From positions 1 to 64,000 of the forward strand of contig JBBSGR010000001.1 in NCBI GenBank assembly GCA_038253945.1: 64,000 bases of DNA, in the 5' to 3' direction. Made by a program: the position numbers and the translations under genes. Positions within the stretch are counted from its first letter, which is position 1; each line of letters starts with the position of its first letter. Below are positions 50,745 through 58,444 of the stretch, one piece after another. Source of the stretch: JBBRYW01 sp038253945. Lineage in GTDB: Bacteria > Actinomycetota > Thermoleophilia > Gaiellales > Gaiellaceae. The notes beneath the pieces are model-generated. The model had not been told where the DNA came from. It worked only from the letters and a program-made list of their open reading frames with translations, and searched no databases.

Positions 50745-52406
50745 TCAGCCGGCCGGCGGGGCTTCGAGCAGCTCCTGCTCTTTCTCCTCCTCCTCTGACA
50801 GGTCGCCGATGTAGTGCTGAACGCGGTCCGGATCGAGCCGGACCGACAGCGCGAACGCGTAGATCGCCACGCTGAACCCCGCCACGATGACGAGGTCCCA
50901 CCAGAACGGGATCGTGCCGCGCCCGTCGTACTGGCCGAGATAGGAGATCAACGCCATGCCGGCGATGTAGGGCCAGAGCCACGACGCGGCCCGGAAGTCG
51001 AGCTCGGGCTTGCGCTCGTCGTCCCCGGCCACTTGGTAGCCGCCGAAGATGACGAAGCCGATCCCGACGGCGGTGAAGAGCTTCCAGTCGACGGTCCAGC
51101 CGGACCAGTAGACGATCAGGTTCGCGACCACGAAGCCGGCCGGCGCCAGCACCTCGCCTGCCGGCAACTTGAACGGTCGCTCGCGCTCGGGATCCTGCCG
51201 CCGGAGAGCTCCGAGGGCGAGCGGCGCCATCGCGTAGGCGAGCACCGTCGCCGAGGTGATGAAGCCCACTAGCGTCTGCCAGCCCGGGAACGGCAGGAAG
51301 ACGATCATCCCCACGATGAAGCTGAAGACGATGCTGTAGAGAGGTACGCCCCGCGCAGACAGCCAGGAGAAGATCCCCGGCACGTAGCCGTTGCGCCCCA
51401 GCGCGTAGGACAGGCGGGCGCTCGTGCCGGTGTAGAGCAGCCCCGTCCCCCCGGGCGAGACGGCCGCGTCGATGTAGAGCAAGATGGCGAGCCACGCGAG
51501 CCCGACGGCGGAGGCCAGACCGGCGAAGGGGCCAACCAGGCCGTTGAAGGCCAGCTTCGACCAGCCGTGCGAGAGGTTGCTCGGCTCGAGCGCGGCCAGG
51601 AACGCGATCTGGAGCAGGACGTACATCACGATCCCGATCAGCATCGCCCCGATCACAGCGAGTGGAATGTTGCGGCGCGGGTTCGAGCTCTCGCCGCCTA
51701 GCTGAATCGCCTGCTCGAAGCCGAGGTAGGCGAAGATCACCCCGCCCGTCGAGATGGCCGAGAAGATGCCGTGAAAGCCGTACGGATTGAAGCCGCCCGC
51801 GGCGTGGAAGTTGCCGCCGTGGAAGACGGTGATCATGAGCGCGAAGATCGCGAGGAAGGGAATGGCGACCTTCCAGAGCATGATGATGTTGTTGCTCTGG
51901 GCGAGCTTGCGGACGCCGAGGATGTTCACGATCGTGAAGAGGAGCATCAGCACCGCGGCAATCGTGTAGCCCTGGACGGTCAGCACCGTCTGGCCGCCGG
52001 ACGTCGTCGTCAGCCAGCTCAGGTAGTGCGTGAAGTACTGGAGCGCCGCCTCGACCTCGATCGGCGCCGTCGTGACCGCGCCGAGCCAGGCGATCCAGCC
52101 GATCGCGAAGCCGATCACGCTGCCGTACGAGAAGTGCGGGAAGCGCGCGGAGCCACCCGAGACGGGATACGCACCCCCGAGCTCGGCGTGAATCAGTGCG
52201 AGCAGAAGCACGAAGACACCGCCGATCCCCCAGGAGACGAGCGCGGCGGGGCCGGCTTCCTGAGCGGCATACAGAGCGCCGAAGAGCCACCCCGACCCGA
52301 TGATCGAGCCGAGGGAGGCAAACAGGAGCCCGACGAGACCGACCTCCCTGCGCAGGCGGCCACTGGGTGCTCGGGCGATACCGCGGTTACGGACGGCGAC
52401 GGCCAC
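50745..52406 (-). CDS. APC-family amino acid permease with attenuator-like leader
   Basis: 553 residues with about twelve membrane spans. APC signature near the N-terminus (GLVGLLFASLGSIIGSGWLFG), then ELGGAYPVSGGSARFPHFSYG near 75 and a Glu-rich cytoplasmic tail (EEEEKEQELLEAP). It should import an amino acid by proton symport. GTG 52406 has AAAGGAGAG upstream. About 310 bases of leader carry a Ser/Gly/Thr-rich short frame, alternative stems and a terminator-like hairpin; serine, threonine or glycine as substrate is an inference from that leader. Confidence 0.9.
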   Translation of the reverse strand: MAVAVRNRGIARAPSGRLRREVGLVGLLFASLGSIIGSGWLFGALYAAQEAGPAALVSWGIGGVFVLLLALIHAELGGAYPVSGGSARFPHFSYGSVIGFAIGWIAWLGAVTTAPIEVEAALQYFTHYLSWLTTTSGGQTVLTVQGYTIAAVLMLLFTIVNILGVRKLAQSNNIIMLWKVAIPFLAIFALMITVFHGGNFHAAGGFNPYGFHGIFSAISTGGVIFAYLGFEQAIQLGGESSNPRRNIPLAVIGAMLIGIVMYVLLQIAFLAALEPSNLSHGWSKLAFNGLVGPFAGLASAVGLAWLAILLYIDAAVSPGGTGLLYTGTSARLSYALGRNGYVPGIFSWLSARGVPLYSIVFSFIVGMIVFLPFPGWQTLVGFITSATVLAYAMAPLALGALRRQDPERERPFKLPAGEVLAPAGFVVANLIVYWSGWTVDWKLFTAVGIGFVIFGGYQVAGDDERKPELDFRAASWLWPYIAGMALISYLGQYDGRGTIPFWWDLVIVAGFSVAIYAFALSVRLDPDRVQHYIGDLSEEEEKEQELLEAPPAG

Positions 52407-52499
52407 GGTGGGCTCTCCTTTCTCCGGGGATGGCTACGCCTACCCGCTGCCGGCCTCGTTGAATCGTTCGCGGCCAGCGACGCTGCGGGACCATAGAAA

Positions 52500-52523
52500 G
52501 GGGGCCACTCGAAAGCGGCCCCC
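52500..52523 (-). terminator. Terminator-like hairpin in the permease leader
   Basis: GGCCCCC/GGGGGCC arms (52517-52523 with 52500-52506) plus an inner C-G pair, then CTTTCTATGG on the minus strand. The T-run is short. It lies about 90 bases before the permease GTG. Confidence 0.55.
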
Positions 52524-52717
52524 TAGCCTCGGTTACCAGCGTTGTAGTGGCAGAGGCGCTTCCAGCCCGGCGATCACCTGCTGGGCGGCGCGAGGCGCGA
52601 GTCCCCTACGCTGGCTAGACGATTCCCCGTGGGTCCCGGGGACACGCCTCTACCCGCTGGTACCTCCACTGCCCGTACTTGAAGATTTCACTTGCCGGAC
52701 CACCTCCTTTCCGTGGT
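52524..52717 (-). promoter_or_regulatory. Structured leader RNA of the APC permease (candidate attenuator)
   Basis: A closing stem pairs ACCAGCG (52661-52655) with CGCTGGT (52541-52535), extended by GTAGAGGCG (52653-52645) with CGCCTCTGC (52558-52550). GAGGCG can instead pair with a nearer CGCCTC (52597-52592), extended by GTCCCC with GGGGAC, so two mutually exclusive folds exist. The 5' arm of the closing stem is part of a 13-codon reading frame. The Shine-Dalgarno of that frame sits in the loop of a CCACC/GGTGG hairpin (52719-52715 with 52704-52700). I could not match this to a riboswitch class. Confidence 0.6.
52650..52691 (-). CDS. Ser/Gly/Thr-rich leader peptide (13 codons)
   Basis: GTG 52691 has AAAGGAGGTG (52710-52701) nine bases upstream. 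The peptide reads VKSSSTGSGGTSG: five Ser, four Gly, two Thr. The serine codons are TCT, TCA, AGT, AGT and AGC, mostly uncommon in this G/C-ending genome. The TAG stop falls at the start of the second stem arm. The layout matches leader peptides of amino-acid attenuators. Confidence 0.55.
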   Translation of the reverse strand: MKSSSTGSGGTSG

Positions 52718-52723
52718 GGGCCC

Positions 52724-52729
52724 ATCATA
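52724..52729 (-). promoter_or_regulatory. Candidate -10 (TATGAT) of the permease leader transcript
   Basis: Would place transcription start near 52717, just upstream of the leader peptide's ribosome binding site. No clear -35 element. Confidence 0.45.
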
Positions 52730-52767
52730 CGCATGGCACGGACGTCGCGGCGGCGGGGCCTCGAAGG

Positions 52768-53082
52768 CTAGGTGATGTCCACCTTGACCATGCCGTCATC
52801 GACACGTACCGGGAACGTCTCGACGGGGAGGTAGGCTGGGAGCGTCAGCGCTCTGCCGGTGCGAATGTCGAAGTTTGCGCCGTGGCGTGGGCAGATGGCG
52901 ATCCCGGTCTCCGGATCGAAGTCGCCCTCCGCGAGCGGTCCGTCGTCGTGCGAGCACCGGTCCTCGAGCGCATAGAGCTCGCCGCCGAGGTTGTAGACGC
53001 CGAGCGAGATGTCACCCGCGATCACGATCTTGACCGAGCCCGGCGGCAGCTCGTCGAGCGGGCAGACGTTCAGCTCGGCCAA
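52768..53082 (-). CDS. Rieske-type [2Fe-2S] ferredoxin of the suf locus
   Basis: 104 residues. Rieske cluster ligands are CSHDDG (Cys-x-His) near residue 45 and CPRHGANFD (Cys-x-x-His) near 64. Small soluble Rieske ferredoxins like this carry electrons for dioxygenases or, next to sufU, are common in actinobacterial Suf loci. TTG 53082 is the only sensible start (AELNVCPLDELPPGS), nine bases after the sufU stop. Confidence 0.88.
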   Translation of the reverse strand: MAELNVCPLDELPPGSVKIVIAGDISLGVYNLGGELYALEDRCSHDDGPLAEGDFDPETGIAICPRHGANFDIRTGRALTLPAYLPVETFPVRVDDGMVKVDIT

Positions 53083-53090
53083 ATAGCGGC

Positions 53091-53522
53091 CTAGTTGAGG
53101 TCGAGCTCGTCGAAACCGGCCCACTCCTCGGGCAGCGGCGTGCCCTTCGAGCGGTGGAGCGCGACCTTCAGCACGCCAAGGCCGAGGAGGGCGCACTTGA
53201 GCCGAACCGGTGTCAGCGGGATTCCGATCTCCTCGAGCAGCTCGTCCCTCGGCAGCGTGGCAACCTCTGTGGCCTTCCGGCCCTTCACCATCTCCATCAG
53301 CATCGAGGTTGCCGCCTGGCTGATGGCGCAGCCTCGGCCCTCGAACATCACGTCGCGAATCGTCTCCCCGTCATCGTCGAATGCGACCGAGATCGCGACT
53401 TCGTCGCCGCAGAGGGGGTTCTGCCCTTCCGCCCTGGCATCGGCCTCCTCGAGCACACCGTGACGGCGCGGGTTCTTGTAGTGATCGAGGATCACCTCGC
53501 GATACATCTGGTCGAAGCTCAC
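53091..53522 (-). CDS. sufU: Fe-S assembly protein SufU
   Basis: 143 residues. SufU accepts sulfur from SufS, using a zinc site. The three conserved cysteines are in NPLCGDEV near residue 40, GRGCAISQAATSM near 66 and RLKCALLG near 117. The 18-20-residue insertion typical of SufU compared with IscU (around KGRKATEVATLPRDELLEEIG) is present. GTG 53522 lies 14 bases after the sufS stop. Confidence 0.93.
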   Translation of the reverse strand: MSFDQMYREVILDHYKNPRRHGVLEEADARAEGQNPLCGDEVAISVAFDDDGETIRDVMFEGRGCAISQAATSMLMEMVKGRKATEVATLPRDELLEEIGIPLTPVRLKCALLGLGVLKVALHRSKGTPLPEEWAGFDELDLN

Positions 53523-53536
53523 AGGAAGCAGGCTAG

Positions 53537-54781
53537 CTACGCAAAGATGCGCTGCGCCTTGCGAATCCCCTCGGCGAGGCGGTCGATCTCCTCGGGGATC
53601 GTGTAGAGGTAGAAGCTCGCGCGGTTCGTGGCCGCCACGCCCAGCTTCGCCATCAGCGGCTGGCAGCAGTGGTGTCCGGCGCGAATTGCGACTCCGTCGA
53701 GGTCGAGCACCTGCGCGACGTCGTGGGGATGGATTCCCTCGACGTTGAAGGAGACGATGCCGGCGCGGCGCTCCGGAGGCGGCCCGTAGAGCGTGACGCC
53801 GCCGATCTCTTCCAGACGCTCGAGCGCGTACACCGTGAGATCGTGCTCGTGCTCCTCGATCGCCTCGAGCCCTATCCCGTTCAGGTAGTCGATCGCCGCG
53901 CCGAAGCCGACTGCTTCTGCGATGGGAGCCGTGCCCGCCTCGAACTTGTGCGGCAGTTCCCCCCAGGTCGTCTCCTCGAAGCGCACCCTGCGGATCATGT
54001 GCCCGCCGAGGTTGAACGGCTCCATTCGCTCGAGCAGCTCGCGCCGCCCCCAGAGGGCCCCGACACTCGTGGGGCCACACAGCTTGTGGGAAGAGAACGC
54101 GAGGAAGTCGCAGCCGAGCGTGTCGACGTCGATCGCGCGGTGCGGCGCCGCCTGGGCTGCGTCGACGACCATGATCGCCCCCTGCTCGTGGGCCCAGCTC
54201 GAGAGCCGTTCGACCGGGTTCACCGTACCGAGCGCGTTCGAGACGAGGTTCGTCGCGACCACTTTCACCCTGCCGTCGTGCGGAATCGCGTCGAGGTCGT
54301 CCAGATCGAGCTCCCCGCCCTCGGTCAGCGGGATCATCCGAAAGCCGGCTCCCGTGCGGCGTGCGACGTATTGCCAGGGCACGAAGTTCGAGTGGTGCTC
54401 GAGCTCCGTCACGACCACGAGGTCTCCGGGGCCCAGGTTGGAGAAGCCCCAGGCGTAGGCCACCAAGTTCAGGCTCTCGGTCGCCCCTCGGGTGAAGATG
54501 ACCTCCCGCGCGGAAGGCGCGTTCACGAAGGCGCCCACCTTCTCGCGAGCGCCTTCGTAGGCCTCCGTTGCACGCTCGGACAGCTGGTACACGCCGCGGT
54601 GCACGTTGGCGTACGAGGTCTCGTAGAACGTCCGCAGCACGTCGAGCACCTGGCGCGGCTTCTGCGCGGTCACGGCCGAGTCGAGGTAGGCGAGCGGCTT
54701 GCCGTTGATCACCTGCTCGAAGATCGGGAAGTCGGCGCGGGTCTTGCGCGCATCGAGCTTCGCCCCGGTCTTCACGGCCAC
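53537..54781 (-). CDS. sufS: Cysteine desulfurase SufS
   Basis: 414 residues. PLP enzyme releasing sulfur from cysteine. Motifs: YLDSAVTAQKP near residue 32, the PLP-lysine segment FSSHKLCGP near 230, and the active-site cysteine loop RAGHHCCQP near 370. ATG 54790 is possible, but GTG 54781 stands seven bases after TACGAT (54794-54789), the leaderless arrangement, so I start there. First gene of the SufS-SufU-Rieske unit; sufB, sufC and sufD lie 6-9 kb away. Confidence 0.94.
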   Translation of the reverse strand: MAVKTGAKLDARKTRADFPIFEQVINGKPLAYLDSAVTAQKPRQVLDVLRTFYETSYANVHRGVYQLSERATEAYEGAREKVGAFVNAPSAREVIFTRGATESLNLVAYAWGFSNLGPGDLVVVTELEHHSNFVPWQYVARRTGAGFRMIPLTEGGELDLDDLDAIPHDGRVKVVATNLVSNALGTVNPVERLSSWAHEQGAIMVVDAAQAAPHRAIDVDTLGCDFLAFSSHKLCGPTSVGALWGRRELLERMEPFNLGGHMIRRVRFEETTWGELPHKFEAGTAPIAEAVGFGAAIDYLNGIGLEAIEEHEHDLTVYALERLEEIGGVTLYGPPPERRAGIVSFNVEGIHPHDVAQVLDLDGVAIRAGHHCCQPLMAKLGVAATNRASFYLYTIPEEIDRLAEGIRKAQRIFA

Positions 54782-54788
54782 GGACTTC

Positions 54789-54794
54789 ATCGTA
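54789..54794 (-). promoter_or_regulatory. Leaderless -10 (TACGAT) of sufS
   Basis: Seven bases upstream of GTG 54781; the hexamer overlaps the alternative ATG 54790, which argues against that start. Confidence 0.5.
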
Positions 54795-54949
54795 CCGGGG
54801 TGTTGGTACGCGGGATCACGCGGCTCATTTCTTAAGCGGAGATGAAGGGTCCGCTTTTAATGAAACCGTAAGAGTGATTCCGCTCGAATAGACCTCTGGA
54901 GACCGGCGCGTTCGAGCGCCGGCGGTGTCAGGTAGACCGAAGGAGGACT

Positions 54950-55396
54950 ATGCGTACAAGGATTCTCGTGCTGGCGGCGCTCGCGCTGGGTGTCGTTCCC
55001 GCGCTCGCGCTCGCCGGCCAGGCGAAGATGAGCCCCGTCGTCTCGGCGAAGATGACGGGCAATCAGGAGACGCCGAAGAAGGGCGAGGCGGGGGCGAGCG
55101 CCATCGCCGTCATCCACCTCGACGCGAAGAAGGGCAGCGTCTGCTGGCAGTTCAAGGACCTGAAGAAGGTCATTGGGCCGCAGGTGGCCCACATCCACAA
55201 GGGCGCGAAGGGCAAGCCCGGCCCCGTCTTCATCGCGCTCGGCGGCAAGTACAAGGCCAAAGGCTGCACGAAGTCGACTGCGAAGAACATCGAGGCCGTC
55301 GAGTCGAAGCCCAACGCCTACTACGTCAACATCCACAACAAGGAGTACGGCGACGGCACCGTCCGCGGCCAGCTGGCCGCCGGCATGGTCAAGTAG
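54950..55396 (+). CDS. Secreted CHRD-domain protein
   Basis: 148 residues. Signal peptide 1-22 (LAALALGVVPALALAG), then a CHRD domain with MTGNQETPKKGEAGAS, CWQFKDLKK, VAHIHKGAKGKPGPV and DGTVRGQLAAG, the hallmark of this beta-rich extracytoplasmic module. The His pair may bind metal. Lysine-rich. Function unknown. ATG 54950 has GAAGGAGG upstream. A strong hairpin follows the gene. Confidence 0.88.
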   Translation: MRTRILVLAALALGVVPALALAGQAKMSPVVSAKMTGNQETPKKGEAGASAIAVIHLDAKKGSVCWQFKDLKKVIGPQVAHIHKGAKGKPGPVFIALGGKYKAKGCTKSTAKNIEAVESKPNAYYVNIHNKEYGDGTVRGQLAAGMVK

Positions 55397-55422
55397 AGCG
55401 GCCTCCACGCCGTAGATCCCAC

Positions 55423-55447
55423 GGAGCCCGGCCTCGCGCCGGGCTCC
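55423..55447 (+). terminator. Perfect 10-bp hairpin after the CHRD gene
   Basis: GGAGCCCGGC at 55423-55432 pairs with GCCGGGCTCC at 55438-55447, loop CTCGC. No T-run follows. Terminator or 3'-end stabiliser. Confidence 0.6.
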
Positions 55448-55475
55448 GGTCGTTCCGGGACCCTTTCGCGCGGGG

Positions 55476-55481
55476 TATCTT
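55476..55481 (+). promoter_or_regulatory. Leaderless -10 (TATCTT) of the small membrane protein gene
   Basis: Eight bases upstream of ATG 55490. Confidence 0.45.
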
Positions 55482-55489
55482 CTTCGGCA

Positions 55490-55906
55490 ATGCGCGCGGG
55501 CTTCTCGGCTCGTGGTCTGACGGCGGCGGTGCTCGCGCTCGCGGTCGACGCTCTCTACATCGAGATCCTGCTCAGGGAGGGCGAAGGCGACTTGGACGGG
55601 GCCAGGGCGAGGTTCGTCGCGACGGCCATCGGAGCGGCCGCTCTCTGCACGGCGCTCGGCTCGCTACCGGCCCGAGAGGCGCTTCGGCTGCTCCTTCTAA
55701 GCGCGGGAGGATTCGGCCTGCTTGCGCTGGCGGTGCTCGGCGCGGCGTCGCTGGGCATGCTGCTCCTGGTCCCGGCGATCCTCGCCCTCTCGTCCGCGTC
55801 GCGGCTGGCCAGCGGCCTCACAGTGCCGGCGGCGTGGGTGATCGCAGCCACCGGCGGGCTGGTCGCTGCCTCGGCGCTCGTGGCGGGGGTCTGGCTGACC
55901 GGTTAG
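55490..55906 (+). CDS. Small polytopic membrane protein, unknown
   Basis: 138 residues, about four hydrophobic segments (around 8-28, 45-60, 67-92 and 108-136), rich in Ala, Leu and Gly. A short charged loop (LREGEGDLDGARARF) follows the first span. No family recognised. It ends four bases before the convergent stop of the DipZ-like gene. Confidence 0.65.
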   Translation: MRAGFSARGLTAAVLALAVDALYIEILLREGEGDLDGARARFVATAIGAAALCTALGSLPAREALRLLLLSAGGFGLLALAVLGAASLGMLLLVPAILALSSASRLASGLTVPAAWVIAATGGLVAASALVAGVWLTG

Positions 55907-55910
55907 CGGG

Positions 55911-57560
55911 CTACCCGAACGTAAAGGCATAGCCCGAGACGCCGGGCGCGAAGCGAAGCTCGAGCAGCGCGTCCTGCACCTGCAGCGAGTCGACGAGCGT
56001 ATAGAGACGCGGGTTCCCTCGAACTGCGACCGCATGGAGCCTTCGCCCGTCTACCAGCACCTGCACCGAGCCTCGGCCGCCGAGGACGAGGTAGACGTGC
56101 CGCGCGTGGAAGTGCAGTCGGAGCCTGGCCGCCTGGCCCGCGAGCGCTCGTTGCGACTGCACCCGCCAGTGTCCGGAGTACGCGAGGTCGTTCTGCGCCA
56201 GCCCGCTCGGGAAGTGGTAGGCCTTGTCCCGGTCGGGCACGACCCGTCCACCGGCGAAACGCTCGAGCCGGACGTACCCGAGGTAGGACTCGGGAGTCGT
56301 GGGGTCGGTCGGGGTCACGTCGGCGACGCGGGTCATCGGCACGTGCGCACGCTGGCCGAGGTAGCGGCGGATCAGGGACTCGGTCCCCTCGTAGTCGCCC
56401 TCGCCGAAGTGCGAGTGGCGAACGCGCCCGGTGCGGTCGATCAGGTAGTCGGCCGGCCAGTACTGGTTCTGGTAGGCGTTCCACGTCTTGTAGCCGTTGT
56501 CGAGCGCGACCGGGTAGCGCACGCCCAGCTTCTTGACCGCGGCGCGCACGTTCGAGGGCACGTGCTCGAACGAGAACTCGGGCGTGTGGACGCCGACGAT
56601 CACGAGCCCGTCCTTCCGGTAGGCCCGGTCCCACGCCTTGACGTGCGGCAGCGTTCGCAGGCAGTTCACGCAGGAGTACGTCCAGAAGTCGACGAGGACG
56701 ACCTTGCCGCGGAGGCCGCGCATCGTGAGCGGCTTGCCCCCCGGCGTGTTGATCCACTCGGAGATGCCGGCGAACTCGGGCGCTCTCGGCCCGGAGCCGT
56801 CGCTCGCGGAGACGGCTGCCGTCGCTGCCCCGCTTCGCGTCAGCTTGCTCAGCTGGCGCTTGGCGAGCGAGGAGCTCTCGACGTGGTTCTGCAGCGACGC
56901 CGTGTAGCCGGGAAGAGCCGTCGTGAAGCGCTGGTCGAGCCCGAGCGCGATCGCGATCGCGGTCGCGGCCAGGATCACCCCCGCGACCCGCCGAGTCGCC
57001 AGGGCATGCGTGCGGAGCAGCTTGAGGCCCCCCGCAAGCCGCTGACCGCCGAGCGCGAAGAGCAGCATCGGCCCACCCGCGCCGAGGGCGTAGGCGAGCG
57101 TGACGAGAACGGTGCGCAGGCCGATGTTCCCGTTCGCGGCCACAACTGTCATGGCCGCGAGGACCGGGCCGGCGCAAGGCACGAAGACGAGGCCCAGGCT
57201 CGCACCGAGTAGGAATCCGTTGCTGTCGTTGCCGGCGCGCCTGCGGGTGAGCGGCAGGAACGGCCGCTCGAGCAGCTGCGCGAGCTGCGGCACGAGCAGC
57301 GTCGCGGCAAGCAGCACGAGCAGCCCGATCGCAAGGTTGCGCAGAAAGTCCTGAGGGAGACCGAGCGCACTCAGAATCGACGCGCCGGCGAGGGTGAAGA
57401 CGGTGAAGCTTGCGACGAGGCCGGCGATGATCAGGTACGGCCGCCTCCGGCTGCCGCCCGCGACGCCTCCGGCGACCAGGATCGGCAAGACGGGCAGGAC
57501 ACAGGGCGAGACGGCGGTGATGAGCCCCGCCAGAAAGCCGATGCCGATCAGCACGAGCAC
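55911..57560 (-). CDS. dipZ: DipZ-like CcdA-thioredoxin fusion protein
   Basis: 549 residues in three parts. Residues 1-210 are a CcdA/DsbD membrane domain with redox cysteines in AVSPCVLPVLP and FVPCAGPVLA. Residues about 255-410 form a thioredoxin-like domain with VDFWTYSCVNCLRTLP (CVNC active site). The C-terminal part (about 415-549) is a beta-rich carbohydrate-binding-like domain as in mycobacterial DipZ. It passes electrons from cytoplasmic thioredoxin to exported proteins. GTG 57560 has TACGCT (57573-57568) seven bases upstream: leaderless. Confidence 0.9.
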   Translation of the reverse strand: MLVLIGIGFLAGLITAVSPCVLPVLPILVAGGVAGGSRRRPYLIIAGLVASFTVFTLAGASILSALGLPQDFLRNLAIGLLVLLAATLLVPQLAQLLERPFLPLTRRRAGNDSNGFLLGASLGLVFVPCAGPVLAAMTVVAANGNIGLRTVLVTLAYALGAGGPMLLFALGGQRLAGGLKLLRTHALATRRVAGVILAATAIAIALGLDQRFTTALPGYTASLQNHVESSSLAKRQLSKLTRSGAATAAVSASDGSGPRAPEFAGISEWINTPGGKPLTMRGLRGKVVLVDFWTYSCVNCLRTLPHVKAWDRAYRKDGLVIVGVHTPEFSFEHVPSNVRAAVKKLGVRYPVALDNGYKTWNAYQNQYWPADYLIDRTGRVRHSHFGEGDYEGTESLIRRYLGQRAHVPMTRVADVTPTDPTTPESYLGYVRLERFAGGRVVPDRDKAYHFPSGLAQNDLAYSGHWRVQSQRALAGQAARLRLHFHARHVYLVLGGRGSVQVLVDGRRLHAVAVRGNPRLYTLVDSLQVQDALLELRFAPGVSGYAFTFG

Positions 57561-57567
57561 GCGAGGA

Positions 57568-57573
57568 AGCGTA
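57568..57573 (-). promoter_or_regulatory. Leaderless -10 (TACGCT) of dipZ
   Basis: Seven bases upstream of GTG 57560. Confidence 0.45.
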
Positions 57574-57619
57574 CGGGCGAGCGTCTTACGTGCGCGTTAA
57601 ATCAGCGCCTTGCGGCGGC

Positions 57620-58153
57620 CTACTTCTGGTGGAGCGTGCCGAGCGCCTGCGAGCAGCCGCGGTCGAGCTCGGCGCGGCGCTTCGGGGTCGACTGGCAGTT
57701 GACCGTGTATTCGACCTTGTGGTCGAACAGCACCTCGATCCGACTTCGTCCCTGGGGCGGCTTGCTCAAAGCGCCCCGATACTCGTAGCCCGGAAGGCCT
57801 CCGAGCATGATGCGTTTTCCGCGGAGCCGCTTGCCGAACAGCTGGCTGAAGAGGCCGTCCGTCTCGTTCCGGACCTGCGCGACGTTCTTTGAGGTGACCG
57901 AGATGCGAAGTTGGAATCGCGAGACGAAGATCAGGTTGTACCGGTCGAGGCCTACACCCTTGCGATCGACGGCGGAGCCGCCTGCGTGCTTGGCGGTGGT
58001 GATCGACGTCGCCTTCTGGAAGGACGAGGGATATTTGAACGTGAAGGCGAAACCCTTCTCGTCGAACGTCTTCGAACCGCCCGACGCCGACCCGCCCCAG
58101 GAGACCGCCAGCAGAGCAACAGCAGTAAGGGCCGAGACGTGCAGGAGACGCAC
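57620..58153 (-). CDS. Secreted protein of unknown function (PsbP/YoaF-like lipocalin style)
   Basis: 177 residues. Signal peptide about 1-24 (ALTAVALLAVSWGGSASGG, no lipobox cysteine). The mature chain begins KTFDEKGFAFTFKYPSSFQ, a pattern seen in exported proteins with a PsbP/Mog1-like fold, and has two cysteines near the C-terminus. The family assignment is tentative. GTG 58153 is used; CAGAAT eight bases upstream is a weak leaderless -10. It precedes dipZ in the same direction, 59 bases away. Confidence 0.6.
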   Translation of the reverse strand: MRLLHVSALTAVALLAVSWGGSASGGSKTFDEKGFAFTFKYPSSFQKATSITTAKHAGGSAVDRKGVGLDRYNLIFVSRFQLRISVTSKNVAQVRNETDGLFSQLFGKRLRGKRIMLGGLPGYEYRGALSKPPQGRSRIEVLFDHKVEYTVNCQSTPKRRAELDRGCSQALGTLHQK

Positions 58154-58283
58154 TCCGGCGGATTCTGTCAGATCGCAGCGAACACGGGAACGCGATTGTG
58201 CGCGAATCCAAGCAGCTAGCCGGCGGCGGCCGGACGCCGCTACCGCGGCACGAGCACCACGAGCGCGGAGATTCGTGCGGCTT

Positions 58284-58400
58284 CTACGTGGCCCGCCGGC
58301 GCGTCCCGTAGGTGCCCTCGACCTCTTCGAGAATTCGCCTGCTTCGCGGCAACCCCCGCGGCAGCAAGCGGCCGAGTTGAGCGAGGTAGCGGTCGATCAC
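58284..58400 (-). pseudogene. Truncated permease-prefix (HAAS-like) domain remnant
   Basis: GTG 58400 opens a 38-codon frame reading IDRYLAQLGRLLPRG and then LPRSRRILEEVEGTYG before an early TAG. This matches the start of the short helical permease-prefix domain normally followed by a longer chain and by membrane segments or a PadR partner, none of which is present. It looks like the surviving 5' end of a deleted gene. Confidence 0.45.
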
Positions 58401-58431
58401 GCCGTGCCCGCCGCGGGACCAACGGCGCCGG

Positions 58432-58437
58432 TATGGT
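58432..58437 (+). promoter_or_regulatory. Leaderless -10 (TATGGT) of ettA
   Basis: Seven bases upstream of GTG 58445. The ATG inside this hexamer (58433) is therefore unlikely to be the start. Confidence 0.5.
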
Positions 58438-58444
58438 CGCCCGC

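Noticed and set aside
52524..52717. Riboswitch of the ydaO (c-di-AMP) or lysine class in the permease leader
   Set aside because: Short matches exist (GGGACCCA, GAATCGTCTAGCCAGCGTAGG; GTAGAGGCG), but the spaced conserved elements of either class are not all present in order. The leader-peptide model explains more of the sequence.
52615..52734. 39-codon frame containing FKYGQWRYQRVEACPRD, overlapping the leader
   Set aside because: It has no Shine-Dalgarno and its ATG codons lie in or before the likely -10 TATGAT, so the transcript would probably start after them. Kept only as an alternative to the 13-codon leader frame.
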